From positions 434,001 through 498,000 of the forward strand of contig NZ_JBIWCW010000001.1 in the NCBI RefSeq assembly GCF_044761665.1: a DNA stretch of 64,000 nucleotides. Reading direction: 5' to 3'. Below, in pieces: positions 23,311-31,090 of the stretch (within the stretch, counting starts at the first letter, position 1; the number at the start of each line of letters is the position of its first letter). The notes below the pieces were generated by a model, which did no database searches, had not been told where the DNA came from, and saw only the letters and a list, made by a program, of their open reading frames with translations. The stretch is from Peribacillus sp044761665. Lineage in GTDB: Bacteria > Bacillota > Bacilli > Bacillales > DSM-1321. A program made the translations under genes and the position numbers.

Positions 23311-23700
23311 TTAATCAGTAGTTGTCCTTAAAAATTCTATACTTATTCTGTCAACTTTTATTTCAATATATTTATCTATCAATTCAGGATACTCTGAGAA
23401 ATACTCATCGTCGTCAGTAAAATCTAATACCGCATCAACTTTATCCTCATGTAACAAACCTCTTATATAATACTCATAACCCAAACCAATACGTTCTATT
23501 TCTTTCTTCTCTCCCTGGATTTCACGAATTATTAACTCATTTAAGATTGTAAACCCTATTGATACAGGATAACTTTTTCCTACTTCAATTTTATAAGGAC
23601 AAATAAAAGCGAATCCTGTAAATTCAATACCCTCAATCTCAATTGTCACTTCTTCCTCAATTTGTGGGTCTAGCCTTTTAACAAGAGCCGTATATTCCAT
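23311..23700 (-). CDS. Hypothetical 129-aa protein in the LXG operon, possible second immunity
   Basis: I do not recognise the family. The product is acidic and beta-rich (VTIEIEGIEFTGFAF, YPVSIGFTIL, EIKVDRISIEFL) with no membrane helix. ATG 23700 has GGGAAGTGAG upstream and is preferred over GTG 23712. It follows Imm50 copy B by 122 bases and precedes the operon terminator, so it is probably expressed with the LXG toxin and may be an accessory or spare immunity gene. Confidence 0.6.
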   Translation of the reverse strand: MEYTALVKRLDPQIEEEVTIEIEGIEFTGFAFICPYKIEVGKSYPVSIGFTILNELIIREIQGEKKEIERIGLGYEYYIRGLLHEDKVDAVLDFTDDDEYFSEYPELIDKYIEIKVDRISIEFLRTTTD

Positions 23701-23822
23701 ATAAATTCTCACTTCCCACTATGCTGGATTAATCACTGGAATATTTTCACCAATGGTCTTACGAATCTTTTTTGCTATCCTCAATCTAGGTCTCTAAGCT
23801 ACACAAACTTTATTCTATCCTA

Positions 23823-24227
23823 TTAGTAAGTGTTTTCACCCTGTAAATTATCTATGTAACCACTTACCGTTTGAATGATACCAATATCCGCCACCAATTC
23901 CATATTCACTGCGCCAGTGATATGAACTTTGAATTTATCTTGTTCATTTTTTTCAAGAGTAATATTCCCCATCAAGTTTTCCTTACTATAACTCACTTTC
24001 AACTCTTGTATATCAAAAAAATCAAGTTCTACAAACACAGCATTATAGCCTGATTTTCTCCATTTTGCAGGAGGATTATCTGCAAATTTTGGCATATTGA
24101 AATGTAGTGATACTCTTCTACCTTCATCGGTTATCTTAATACCAACGATACGTACATCGATAAGCTTAGGAACTTCATGATATAAACTAGAAATAAATTG
24201 ATTTCTTTCTAAAACTTTATGCCACAT
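23823..24227 (-). CDS. Imm50 immunity protein, copy B, partner of the LXG toxin
   Basis: The 134-aa product matches Imm50: 'MWHKVLERNQFISSLYHEVP' (core FISSLYHEVPKL), 'VSLHFNMPKFADNPPAKW', 'YNAVFVELDFFDIQEL'. It starts 17 bases after the LXG stop codon with GGTGGTG upstream. Position directly after the toxin gene makes it the cognate immunity protein, acting in the producing cell's cytoplasm. It shares its core with copy A (16594-16980). Confidence 0.85.
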   Translation of the reverse strand: MWHKVLERNQFISSLYHEVPKLIDVRIVGIKITDEGRRVSLHFNMPKFADNPPAKWRKSGYNAVFVELDFFDIQELKVSYSKENLMGNITLEKNEQDKFKVHITGAVNMELVADIGIIQTVSGYIDNLQGENTY

Positions 24228-24244
24228 AAATTACACCACCTAAT

Positions 24245-25801
24245 TTAATTAAAGGGATAATGTTCCTTTGTACCTTCTACTTTTCCAGTACGAGGTTTAT
24301 CCGCAGGTCTAACATTATAATGCGGTCCTTGCCCACCTTTTACATGACCTGCTCTATGGTCTTGAATTATTATCTTCTCCCCAGAGTTATTTGTATAATG
24401 GTATTCTCTAGTCATTACAACCTTTCCTTTGCTATCTTTGATGACATGCCCGCCTTCATGTTCTGCAGAACGCATAGGCACTCTTTCAATTTTTTCAGGT
24501 TGTTGAGACCTTGGAATATTAGCATCTCTTTTCGCTTCATTAAATGCACCATTTCTACCTGGAGGATTACTTGTACTCCCAATACTGGCATTAATTCCTT
24601 TACCATTCTTCATGACACTGCCCAGGCCAATTATACCTGCGAGGGTGAAACCTTCTTCTCCTCCGGAATATTCATTGCCTAAGAGGTCCTTTCCGGTTAA
24701 ATAGCCATTTGCTTCGTTCGCACTGGTTAGACCATAGAGTCCTTTTTCGGCTTGAGCCATCCATTTCATTGAATCAGCTGTTTTATAGGCACTCATTGCA
24801 TGCTCTGCAGCATTCATTGTTTTGGCTGTTTTATAAATCGCACTTCCGCCTTTGATAGCACGCCCAGCCCAACCAACGATGGGGATAAATCCGGCAGCGG
24901 CCATCGCACCCGCGGCGATTCGTTCGGCTTCGGAGAGTTTACGGCCTGTGACGGGATCGACTCCCGTTGTCGCTCTTACTGAATCATAATACCCCGTGAT
25001 TTCCCCTGTAAAGGTTTTTGTCGCATCCCAAGCTTTTTCATACCATGGGCGTTTCTCGAGTTCTTCCATTTCCTTTTCGAGTTTCCGCGCTTCTTCTTCT
25101 TGCTTCTTGAAGTCCCGGTATCCTTGCATGTTCTCGGCCACTTCATCCTTCACTTGATAAGCTTCACTCGCTTGAAAGGCGCTTTGGTTGAAGTTCATCG
25201 GGGAAACGGTGCCATCCTGACTCGTGGCTTCAAGTAAGGCTTGGAAAAGGCTAACAGCAACGCTTTCCTGTGCTTCGCTCACTTGGTATTCTTCTACTAA
25301 TTTATGATCTACTTCCTGCACTTTCTTGATGGTATCGTTCTTTTCTTTTTCCGCCTTTTCTATTTTCTCATGAAAATCCTCTTGATCGAACACCTTTAGT
25401 GGAAGGATATCATCAATGGTCTGAAAAATCTTTTGGAGATCGGTGGACTGCTGGTTCACCATGGATTTGGCATTGGTGAGGCCATGGGTCACTTCTCCTT
25501 CTAAAAAGGGCACCTCGACCACAGTCTCGCCGGATAAGTCTGCATCTTCCAAAATCGCCGGAATGCCTTTTAAAAAGCTGATCTGTGTAGTGAATAATTC
25601 GATCCAGGCATTGGCCACCTCTACTTGTGCCCGGTAAAAGTTCTTGATGGCTGTAGCCCCGGATCCGGCCAGTTCTTCATCCAAGTCGACGATTCCCTGG
25701 AATTCCTTTTTCAGTGTCTCTACTTGCCCCAATAGCTCTTCATATTGCTTGGCCCGTGACTTGACCGCCGACTTCAATGGCTTCGCTTCAAAGATCGTCA
25801 T
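24245..25801 (-). CDS. LXG polymorphic toxin (type VII secretion substrate) with nuclease-like tip
   Basis: The 518-aa protein has an N-terminal LXG domain (about 1-215, helical), a charged coiled-coil segment (230-250), and the pre-toxin TG motif GVDPVTGRKLSEAERIAAG (280-298). A hydrophobic linker follows (300-400), then a C-terminal toxin domain (about 415-518). That domain contains FNEAKRDANIPRSQQP and Asp481-His, Gly-His486, Gly-Pro-His494-Tyr-Asn-Val-Arg, residues expected of an HNH/EndoVII-like nuclease; the exact type is not certain. LXG proteins pass through the Esx/Yuk type VII system into neighbouring cells. The usual small DUF5082/DUF5344 partner genes are not upstream. The start ATG overlaps a 27-codon ORF (ATGA). 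Confidence 0.88.
   Translation of the reverse strand: MTIFEAKPLKSAVKSRAKQYEELLGQVETLKKEFQGIVDLDEELAGSGATAIKNFYRAQVEVANAWIELFTTQISFLKGIPAILEDADLSGETVVEVPFLEGEVTHGLTNAKSMVNQQSTDLQKIFQTIDDILPLKVFDQEDFHEKIEKAEKEKNDTIKKVQEVDHKLVEEYQVSEAQESVAVSLFQALLEATSQDGTVSPMNFNQSAFQASEAYQVKDEVAENMQGYRDFKKQEEEARKLEKEMEELEKRPWYEKAWDATKTFTGEITGYYDSVRATTGVDPVTGRKLSEAERIAAGAMAAAGFIPIVGWAGRAIKGGSAIYKTAKTMNAAEHAMSAYKTADSMKWMAQAEKGLYGLTSANEANGYLTGKDLLGNEYSGGEEGFTLAGIIGLGSVMKNGKGINASIGSTSNPPGRNGAFNEAKRDANIPRSQQPEKIERVPMRSAEHEGGHVIKDSKGKVVMTREYHYTNNSGEKIIIQDHRAGHVKGGQGPHYNVRPADKPRTGKVEGTKEHYPFN
24915..24928 (-). repeat. Shared breakpoint motif in the toxin linker (reference copy)
   Basis: The minus-strand sequence GCCGAACGAATCGC (codons for AERIA) occurs here and at 23099-23112 and 20432-20445, and with one change at 22354-22367. 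Fragments (b), (c) and (d) lose homology to this toxin at or within 11 bases upstream of it. Confidence 0.7.
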
Positions 25802-25881
25802 AACGGCTCATCCCTCTGTAGGAAAAGGGGGACGGTGCTTTGTAAAAAATAAATCTGAGCTTTCTCCTGTTCTATCTCCAA
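25798..25881 (-). CDS. Putative 27-aa leader ORF overlapping the LXG start
   Basis: TTG 25881 follows GAGGTG at six-base spacing. The frame (start LEIEQEKAQIYFL, end LQRDEPL) ends at TGA within the sequence ATGA, whose ATG starts the LXG gene. Such overlap favours coupled translation. It could be a leader peptide or the last remnant of a lost LXG-partner gene. Confidence 0.4.
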   Translation of the reverse strand: MEIEQEKAQIYFLQSTVPLFLQRDEPL

Positions 25882-26086
25882 AAGAAACACCTCATTAATA
25901 TTGGTATATTTTTCATATTATATAATTATAAGGAAGATAGTCAGGGAGATAAATAGGGATAAATATGCTAATTACCCGATTGACCAGGATATAATACTCA
26001 CTCATCCACGAATATCACTAAGACTTTATACCCTCTCCGCATATAATTTCAGATAGGGATAGAGGGCAATAATAGGCCAAACACAA
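25882..26086. other. Intergenic region upstream of the LXG operon
   Basis: It is AT-rich. A TATAAT-like box is visible on the minus strand (in TTATATAATATG around 25915-25925). No operator or small-partner gene was recognised. Confidence 0.4.
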
Positions 26087-26117
26087 AAAATCCACCATAC
26101 AAATCGTAGGTGGATTT
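26087..26117 (-). terminator. Terminator after mhqD
   Basis: Minus-strand AAATCCACC pairs with GGTGGATTT and is followed by TTTTG, ten bases after the stop. Confidence 0.8.
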
Positions 26118-26126
26118 CTTGATTGA

Positions 26127-26732
26127 TTAATATTTTTCTTGATACCACTGTTTCGCGGCATTCACTTCATTCATCGTTAATTGATGTCCATGGTTCTCCC
26201 ATTGTACATCGACCGAGGCATGTGCCGCTTCTAGTAATTCTTTAAGGTCGATGGATTCTTGCTGTGGACAAATCGGGTCATTGACTCCGGCTGCGATGAA
26301 GACGTTCGTACCTGTTAAATCAGGTAAAGCGATTCCACGTCTTGGCACCATCGGATGATGTAAAATTGCTCCCTTCAAGGCGTCTTTAAAGTGAAATAAT
26401 AAGCTCGCTGCGATATTCGCTCCATTAGAATAGCCGATTGCAATGATATTTTGACGATCAAAGTCATAGGTAGTGGACGCTTCATCGAGGAAGCGATTCA
26501 GTTCATTCGTACGGAAAATCAAATCCTCTTCGTCAAAAATCCCCTCCGCCAAACGTCTAAAGAATCGGGGCATCCCGTTTTCCGATACATTCCCTCTTAC
26601 ACTTAGTATAGAAGCTTCTGGATCGACGATGTCAGCTAGCGGAAGCAAGTCATTTTCATTCCCGCCCGTTCCATGTAAAAGCAGTAAGACTGGTTTATTC
26701 GGATTCGTTCCTGGTTTAAAGATATGCTTCAT
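26127..26732 (-). CDS. mhqD: MhqD-type carboxylesterase (alpha/beta hydrolase)
   Basis: The 201-aa hydrolase has an oxyanion loop LLLHGTGGNENDLL, the nucleophile elbow GYSNGAN (Ser about 101), an acid in GVNDPICP and the catalytic His in NHGHQLT. It matches the phospholipase/carboxylesterase family and in particular MhqD, part of the B. subtilis MhqR regulon for quinone stress. It starts 21 bases after the mhqE-like gene and ends in a terminator, so they form a unit as in the mhqED operon. Confidence 0.82.
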   Translation of the reverse strand: MKHIFKPGTNPNKPVLLLLHGTGGNENDLLPLADIVDPEASILSVRGNVSENGMPRFFRRLAEGIFDEEDLIFRTNELNRFLDEASTTYDFDRQNIIAIGYSNGANIAASLLFHFKDALKGAILHHPMVPRRGIALPDLTGTNVFIAAGVNDPICPQQESIDLKELLEAAHASVDVQWENHGHQLTMNEVNAAKQWYQEKY

Positions 26733-26753
26733 TCTATATTCTCCCTTTCCTTA

Positions 26754-27698
26754 TCATTTCATTTTATTGGGTGGTACTTGAATGGGAATCAATGATTGTA
26801 CGAGATCCTCACGTTGTTGCTCGAATTGTGGCGGCAACATAAGTTTCGTCCCCATCGTTTCAGGACTTTCGTCAATCGCGAAACCTGGCGGGTCGGTCGC
26901 GATTTCGAATAGAATCTTTCCTGATTCACGGAAATAAATTGCATCGAAATAGTTGCGGTCCTTCACTTCGGTCACGTGCTGTCCATGATTCATTGCATAT
27001 TCTTGCCATTCCAAGTGGTCGGCTTTGTCGTTCGCACGCCATGCGATATGGTGCACGGTACCGGCACCTATTGTACCTCGGTTTCCTGTGACCATTTTCA
27101 AATCGATGATATTGCCGATATCAGCTGAAGCTTTGAACCGTGTATAATCGCCTTCAACACCCATCATTTCCAGACCTAACACATCCGTTAATGTAGCGGC
27201 CGTTTCATCCGGTGCACTTGAATAAAGGGTCGCGCCTCCGAATCCCTTTATCGCCACTTCCCTCGTCACATCATCGACTGCCCATGCATTCCCTTCGCCC
27301 GCTTCACGAGCGACGAGTTCAAGGTGAAGCCCATGTGGATCGTCAAATTGTAAAAACGTTTCGCCAAAGCGCGTCACTTTCTCAAACTCCACATCATATT
27401 TCCGTAACCGTTTTTCCCAAAAATCAAGGGCCCCTGTTGGCACGACGTATGACGTCACACCCACTTGTCCATCGCCAATCCGCCCCTTACGAGCATTGGG
27501 CCAAGGGAAAAAGGTAATGATGGTCCCCGGATTTCCCCCTCCGTCAGCGAAGTATAAATGATACGTGCTCGGGTCATCGAAGTTTACCGTTTGCTTCACC
27601 AAGCGTAAGCCCAGTACACCTGAATAAAAATCTATATTTTCCTGCGGATGGCCGACAATGGCGCTTATATGGTGAATCCCTGCCGTCTGTTTTTTCAT
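26754..27698 (-). CDS. mhqE: Ring-cleaving dioxygenase of the MhqE/MhqO type
   Basis: The 314-aa protein contains two glyoxalase/VOC modules (starting at GIHHISAIVG and at GTVHHIAWRA), with metal ligands expected from His in both and Glu near ILFEIATDPPGF. These dioxygenases open the ring of catechol or hydroquinone adducts. ATG 27698 is chosen because GGGAGGA is eight bases before it; the ATG at 27704 is too close. It is co-transcribed with mhqD downstream; the gene upstream (27836) is a paralogue. Confidence 0.82.
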   Translation of the reverse strand: MKKQTAGIHHISAIVGHPQENIDFYSGVLGLRLVKQTVNFDDPSTYHLYFADGGGNPGTIITFFPWPNARKGRIGDGQVGVTSYVVPTGALDFWEKRLRKYDVEFEKVTRFGETFLQFDDPHGLHLELVAREAGEGNAWAVDDVTREVAIKGFGGATLYSSAPDETAATLTDVLGLEMMGVEGDYTRFKASADIGNIIDLKMVTGNRGTIGAGTVHHIAWRANDKADHLEWQEYAMNHGQHVTEVKDRNYFDAIYFRESGKILFEIATDPPGFAIDESPETMGTKLMLPPQFEQQREDLVQSLIPIQVPPNKMK

Positions 27699-27788
27699 CT
27701 TCATTTCCTCCCTATTTTAGATGAATACTGAGCACATAGTTCAAACAAACTGATTTAACCCATTTGCTCAACATTCTTCTTTTTTAAA

Positions 27789-27825
27789 ACACACCATGTA
27801 CACGTACTCCATGCACATGGTGTGA
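27789..27825 (-). terminator. Hairpin between the two dioxygenase genes
   Basis: ACACCATG pairs with CATGGTGT with inner GTGTA/TGCAC-type pairing; on the minus strand GTTTTAAAAAA follows. It may end or attenuate the mhqA transcript. Confidence 0.65.
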
Positions 27826-27835
27826 ACAGAACTGC

Positions 27836-28819
27836 TTACAAGTACTCTTTCTCCATCTTCATCGTACTGCGAACCGTATCGATTGGGCGGACCATCTTCT
27901 CGATTTGTTCACGCTTCGGCTCCAAGAACGGAGGCAAGGAAAGGATTTCACCCACTGTTTCATATGGCTCATCGCCCATGAACCCTGGACCGTCCGTAGC
28001 CCATTCAAACAATATGCCAGGTGCGACCCGTGCATAAAGCGATTCAAAGAAGAAACGGTCCACATAGCCGGAAGTACCGAATCCGAAACTTTCCATACGA
28101 TCGATCCATTCCTTCAACACGCTCGTATCTTCCACCCGGAAGGCTGCATGGTGCACCGTACCGAAGCCTTGGCGTCCACGTGGCAAGAACGTATTATGCT
28201 CGACGATGACTTGTGCCCCATTCCCGCCTTCACCGACTTCAAATAAATGATAGGTTCCTTCTTTGGCGATTTCACGGAATGCCATGACTTTCTCCAGCAC
28301 TTCTTTAAAATAGTCAAATTGGTCAACCCGGACATGAATCGGTCCCAATCCTGTAATCGCAAACTCGAGTGGAATCGGCCCCTTTTGCCATGGTGTTCCA
28401 GAAGCCACTCCCTCATTCAACTCGTCTGAGACTAATTGATACTGTTGGTCGTCGAAATCCACGAATGATAAAGACTTTTTCCCGAAAAGATCCTGAATGC
28501 CTGTATGTTTCACCTGTAGCTTGTCAAAGCGCTTGACCCAATAATCAAGGGCAGCATCTGTCGGAACGCGGAATCCCGTTTTGAAAATCTCATTGGTACC
28601 ATGCGTCCCTTTTGGAATGCCCGGAAAATCGAAGAATGTCATGTCCGTCCCGGCACTTCCTTTATCATCGGCGAAGAATAAGTGGTACGTTTGAATATCA
28701 TCTTGGTTCACCGTCTTCTTGACCAAACGCATGCCAAGTACGAATGTGAAAAACTCATAGTTTTTTTCTGCACTGCTTGTAATGGCTGTTACATGGTGAA
28801 TTCCTTTAATGTGATTCAT
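27836..28819 (-). CDS. mhqA: Ring-cleaving dioxygenase of the MhqA type
   Basis: The 327-aa protein has the two-module VOC layout of the MhqA/MhqE/MhqO group (GIHHVTAITSSAEKN at the start, GTVHHAAFRVED in the middle, ILFEWATDGPGF near the end). It degrades quinone or hydroquinone compounds in the B. subtilis paradigm. AGGGGAGAAAG precedes the ATG. Two operator-like sequences with TTTAATTCGAGATA lie 37 and 88 bases upstream, so control by an MhqR-like repressor encoded elsewhere is likely. Confidence 0.85.
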   Translation of the reverse strand: MNHIKGIHHVTAITSSAEKNYEFFTFVLGMRLVKKTVNQDDIQTYHLFFADDKGSAGTDMTFFDFPGIPKGTHGTNEIFKTGFRVPTDAALDYWVKRFDKLQVKHTGIQDLFGKKSLSFVDFDDQQYQLVSDELNEGVASGTPWQKGPIPLEFAITGLGPIHVRVDQFDYFKEVLEKVMAFREIAKEGTYHLFEVGEGGNGAQVIVEHNTFLPRGRQGFGTVHHAAFRVEDTSVLKEWIDRMESFGFGTSGYVDRFFFESLYARVAPGILFEWATDGPGFMGDEPYETVGEILSLPPFLEPKREQIEKMVRPIDTVRSTMKMEKEYL

Positions 28820-28852
28820 CAGCTTTCTCCCCTTTTCATCGTAAAAATTTTA

Positions 28853-28921
28853 TCTTTAATTCGAGATATTATATAAAAAATAATGGTTGTTCTTATTTAA
28901 AATATTTTTAATTCGAGATAA
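28853..28921 (-). promoter_or_regulatory. Two MhqR-box-like sequences upstream of mhqA
   Basis: ATCTTTAATTCGAGATA (28851-28868 area) and ATTTTTAATTCGAGATA (28904-28921 area) share TTTAATTCGAGATA. Both are imperfect palindromes centred on AATT, like the ATCTCG-AA-CGAGAT boxes known for MhqR. Confidence 0.55.
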
Positions 28922-29050
28922 TAATATCATAGATCTATCTTCCGTGCAAATGTTTCGTACAAGCTGTTTTCGTATAGATTGCGGTTTTTTTGACCTTAGT
29001 GATAAAAAGGGATGGCAATCATTCATTGCGGTCCTCTTTTTCAATAGGGT

Positions 29051-29200
29051 GTCGATTTCCATTCCAGGTCTTTCGATTTCCGCGGGCGGGCGGTGAGCCC
29101 CCAACGCTCACGCTCTTGTGGTGTCTCACCTGACCCTCACCTCCCGCAGGAGCCTTCAACCCTTCCACTGCAATCTTTGCATCAAGACTGGGTGGGGCGG
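29051..29200. repeat. GC-rich interspersed repeat, copy 1
   Basis: About 150 bp, starting GTCGATTTCC and ending GGGTGGGGCGG, much richer in G+C than its surroundings. It is nearly identical to the copy at 29233 and related to 35247. It contains complementary blocks (TCCGCGGGCGG, TCTCACC, CTCCCGCAGGAG) that could fold. This resembles a repeat common in Bacillaceae chromosomes; no gene is inferred. Confidence 0.75.
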
Positions 29201-29232
29201 GAGTTAAAACCTGCTTGACAATCAAAAAGGGG

Positions 29233-29384
29233 GTCGATTTCCGTTCCCGGTGTTTCGCTTTCCGCGGGCGGGCGGTGAGCCCCCACAGCGCTCGCGCTCT
29301 TGTGGTGTCTCACCTGACCCTCACCTCCCGCAGGAGTCTTCACACCTTCCACTCCAATCTTTGCATCAAGACTGGGTGGGGCGG
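29233..29384. repeat. GC-rich interspersed repeat, copy 2
   Basis: This is a direct repeat of 29051-29200 with few differences, separated by 32 bases. The two copies make a tandem pair between mhqA and scoB. Minus-strand ORFs across both are an effect of high GC and are not genes. Confidence 0.75.
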
Positions 29385-29407
29385 TCAGAAGATCCTTCCT
29401 ACAACGC

Positions 29408-29451
29408 AAAATCCTAATCTTCCCTTTATCGTGCAAAGAGAAAATTAGGAT
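29408..29451 (-). terminator. Terminator after scoB
   Basis: ATCCTAATTTTC pairs with GAAGATTAGGAT (one mismatch, minus strand) and is followed by TTTTGCG. Confidence 0.7.
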
Positions 29452-29471
29452 GGAGCTACAACACCAACCTT

Positions 29472-30125
29472 TTAGTTTCTAGCCAAACATTCCGGCGAGA
29501 CAGTAAAATGGGCTTCCGTCTTCTCTTGCACGTCTTCTATGGAAACATCTCCTTGCATCTCGATCAGCACCATTCCCTCAGGGGTAAAATCAAACACGGC
29601 AAGATCGGTAATTAATCGGTGTACCACCTTTTGTCCAGTCAAGGGCAGGGTGCATGCTCTTTTAATCTTCGACTCTCCGTGTTTGTTCACATGCTCCATG
29701 ATCACGACTACCCGATTGGCCCCGTTAACGAGGTCCATCGCTCCGCCCATTCCTTTGACCATTTTCCCGGGAATCATCCAGTTGGCCAAGTCCCCCGTCT
29801 CAGACACTTCCATTCCCCCAAGAATAGCAAGGTCGATATGGCCGCCGCGAATCATGGCAAACGACTCTGCACTATCAAAAAAGGTCGATCCCGGAACGGC
29901 CGTGACCGTTTCTTTCCCCGCATTGATCAGATCCGGGTCCACTTCCCCTTCGACTGGATACGGACCAATGCCAAGCAAGCCGTTCTCCGATTGAAGCAAA
30001 ACATTGAAATCATCCGGAATCTCATTGGCAATGAGTGTCGGCATACCAATGCCCAGATTGACATTCATGCCATCTTCTATTTCCATAACCGCCCTTTTTA
30101 CGATAACCATACGTGTATCCTTCAT
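29472..30125 (-). CDS. scoB: 3-oxoacid CoA-transferase subunit B
   Basis: The 217-aa beta subunit transfers CoA between succinyl-CoA and a 3-oxoacid such as acetoacetate. It carries the catalytic glutamate in LQSENGLLG (Glu47), the glycine-rich NLGIGMP and GGMEVSETGDLANW. ATG 30125 is preferred over GTG 30134, which is part of the GGGGTG ribosome binding site. It follows scoA by 24 bases, the standard order. Confidence 0.9.
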   Translation of the reverse strand: MKDTRMVIVKRAVMEIEDGMNVNLGIGMPTLIANEIPDDFNVLLQSENGLLGIGPYPVEGEVDPDLINAGKETVTAVPGSTFFDSAESFAMIRGGHIDLAILGGMEVSETGDLANWMIPGKMVKGMGGAMDLVNGANRVVVIMEHVNKHGESKIKRACTLPLTGQKVVHRLITDLAVFDFTPEGMVLIEMQGDVSIEDVQEKTEAHFTVSPECLARN

Positions 30126-30149
30126 TATCAACACCCCATTCCCTATAAT

Positions 30150-30851
30150 TTATCCTTGTGCAACCGTCCGCCGTTCGATTCGTTTTTCATAATTCGTCCC
30201 AAGCAAGATCCGCTGCACATAAATGCCTGGTGTATGAATTTCATCCGGGTCCAACTCACCTGGCTCGACGATTTCTTCCACTTCCGCAATCGTGATCTTT
30301 CCGGCCGCTGCCGCAAGTGGATTAAAGTTTCGTGCTGTCTTGCGGTACACAAGATTCCCGAGCGTATCGGCTTTCCATGCCTTCACTAGGGCGAAGTCCC
30401 CGACAATTCCTCTTTCTAATAGATATTTCTTGCCATCAAACACCTTCGTTTCCTTGCCTTCTTCAATGGGTGTGCCGACGCCCGTAGCTGTATAAAAACC
30501 GGGAATGCCCGCTCCTCCAGCCCGAATCCGCTCAGCCAATGTGCCTTGGGGCGTCAATTCCACTTCCAACTCCCCGCTCAAATACTGCTGTTCAAATATT
30601 TTATTTTCCCCCACATAAGAGGACACCATCTTCTTGATCTGCTTATTCTGAAGCAACAGCCCAAGACCCCAGTCATCGACGCCACAATTGTTACTGACAA
30701 CCGTCAAATCTTTCGTTCCCTGCTCCTTCAGAGCCTGGATGGCATACTCCGGAATGCCCGAAAGTCCGAAGCCACCCACGATTATAACCGAACCATCCTC
30801 GATATCTGAAACCGCTTCCAAAAATGAGTTCATCACTTTTCCTTTTTTCAT
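30150..30851 (-). CDS. scoA: 3-oxoacid CoA-transferase subunit A
   Basis: The 233-aa alpha subunit has the family marker GGFGLSGIPE (about residues 26-35) and ends near EKRIERRTVA. ATG 30851 is preceded by AAGGGGGG; an upstream in-frame start at 30875 has no such site. With scoB it forms an operon that lets the cell use or release acetoacetyl groups. No regulator is adjacent. Confidence 0.9.
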   Translation of the reverse strand: MKKGKVMNSFLEAVSDIEDGSVIIVGGFGLSGIPEYAIQALKEQGTKDLTVVSNNCGVDDWGLGLLLQNKQIKKMVSSYVGENKIFEQQYLSGELEVELTPQGTLAERIRAGGAGIPGFYTATGVGTPIEEGKETKVFDGKKYLLERGIVGDFALVKAWKADTLGNLVYRKTARNFNPLAAAAGKITIAEVEEIVEPGELDPDEIHTPGIYVQRILLGTNYEKRIERRTVAQG

Positions 30852-30996
30852 ATGGTCGCCCCCCTTGGTTATCACGAATATAATAATTATTTCACTTGTT
30901 TAAATTTTACAATGATATCCCCTATAAGTAAAATACTTAATGAAAATGGCTAGAATCATAGAAAGAATGGGAGAAAATTCACAGACAAGTATAGTA

Positions 30997-31037
30997 AACA
31001 ATAATTTTTTATCGATAAACAATAAATAATTATTGTT
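30997..31037. promoter_or_regulatory. Inverted repeat upstream of the DUF2975-yozG pair
   Basis: AACAATAATT (30997-31006) and AATTATTGTT (31028-31037) form a perfect 10-bp inverted repeat; a second AACAATAA starts at 31019. It lies 54 bases before the DUF2975 start and could bind the small regulator encoded next. Confidence 0.5.
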
Positions 31038-31090
31038 TTTAACTTCCTATCATGGTAAATTATGACTAGAAATCATTAGGAGGTTACTTT

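Noticed and set aside
29182..29436. Minus-strand ORFs over the GC-rich repeats (also 29019-29225 and 35129-35383)
   Set aside because: Long frames are expected in GC-rich repeats; the two products repeat each other and have no ribosome binding site.
29539..30389. Plus-strand ORFs inside scoA/scoB
   Set aside because: Antisense to clear CoA-transferase genes.
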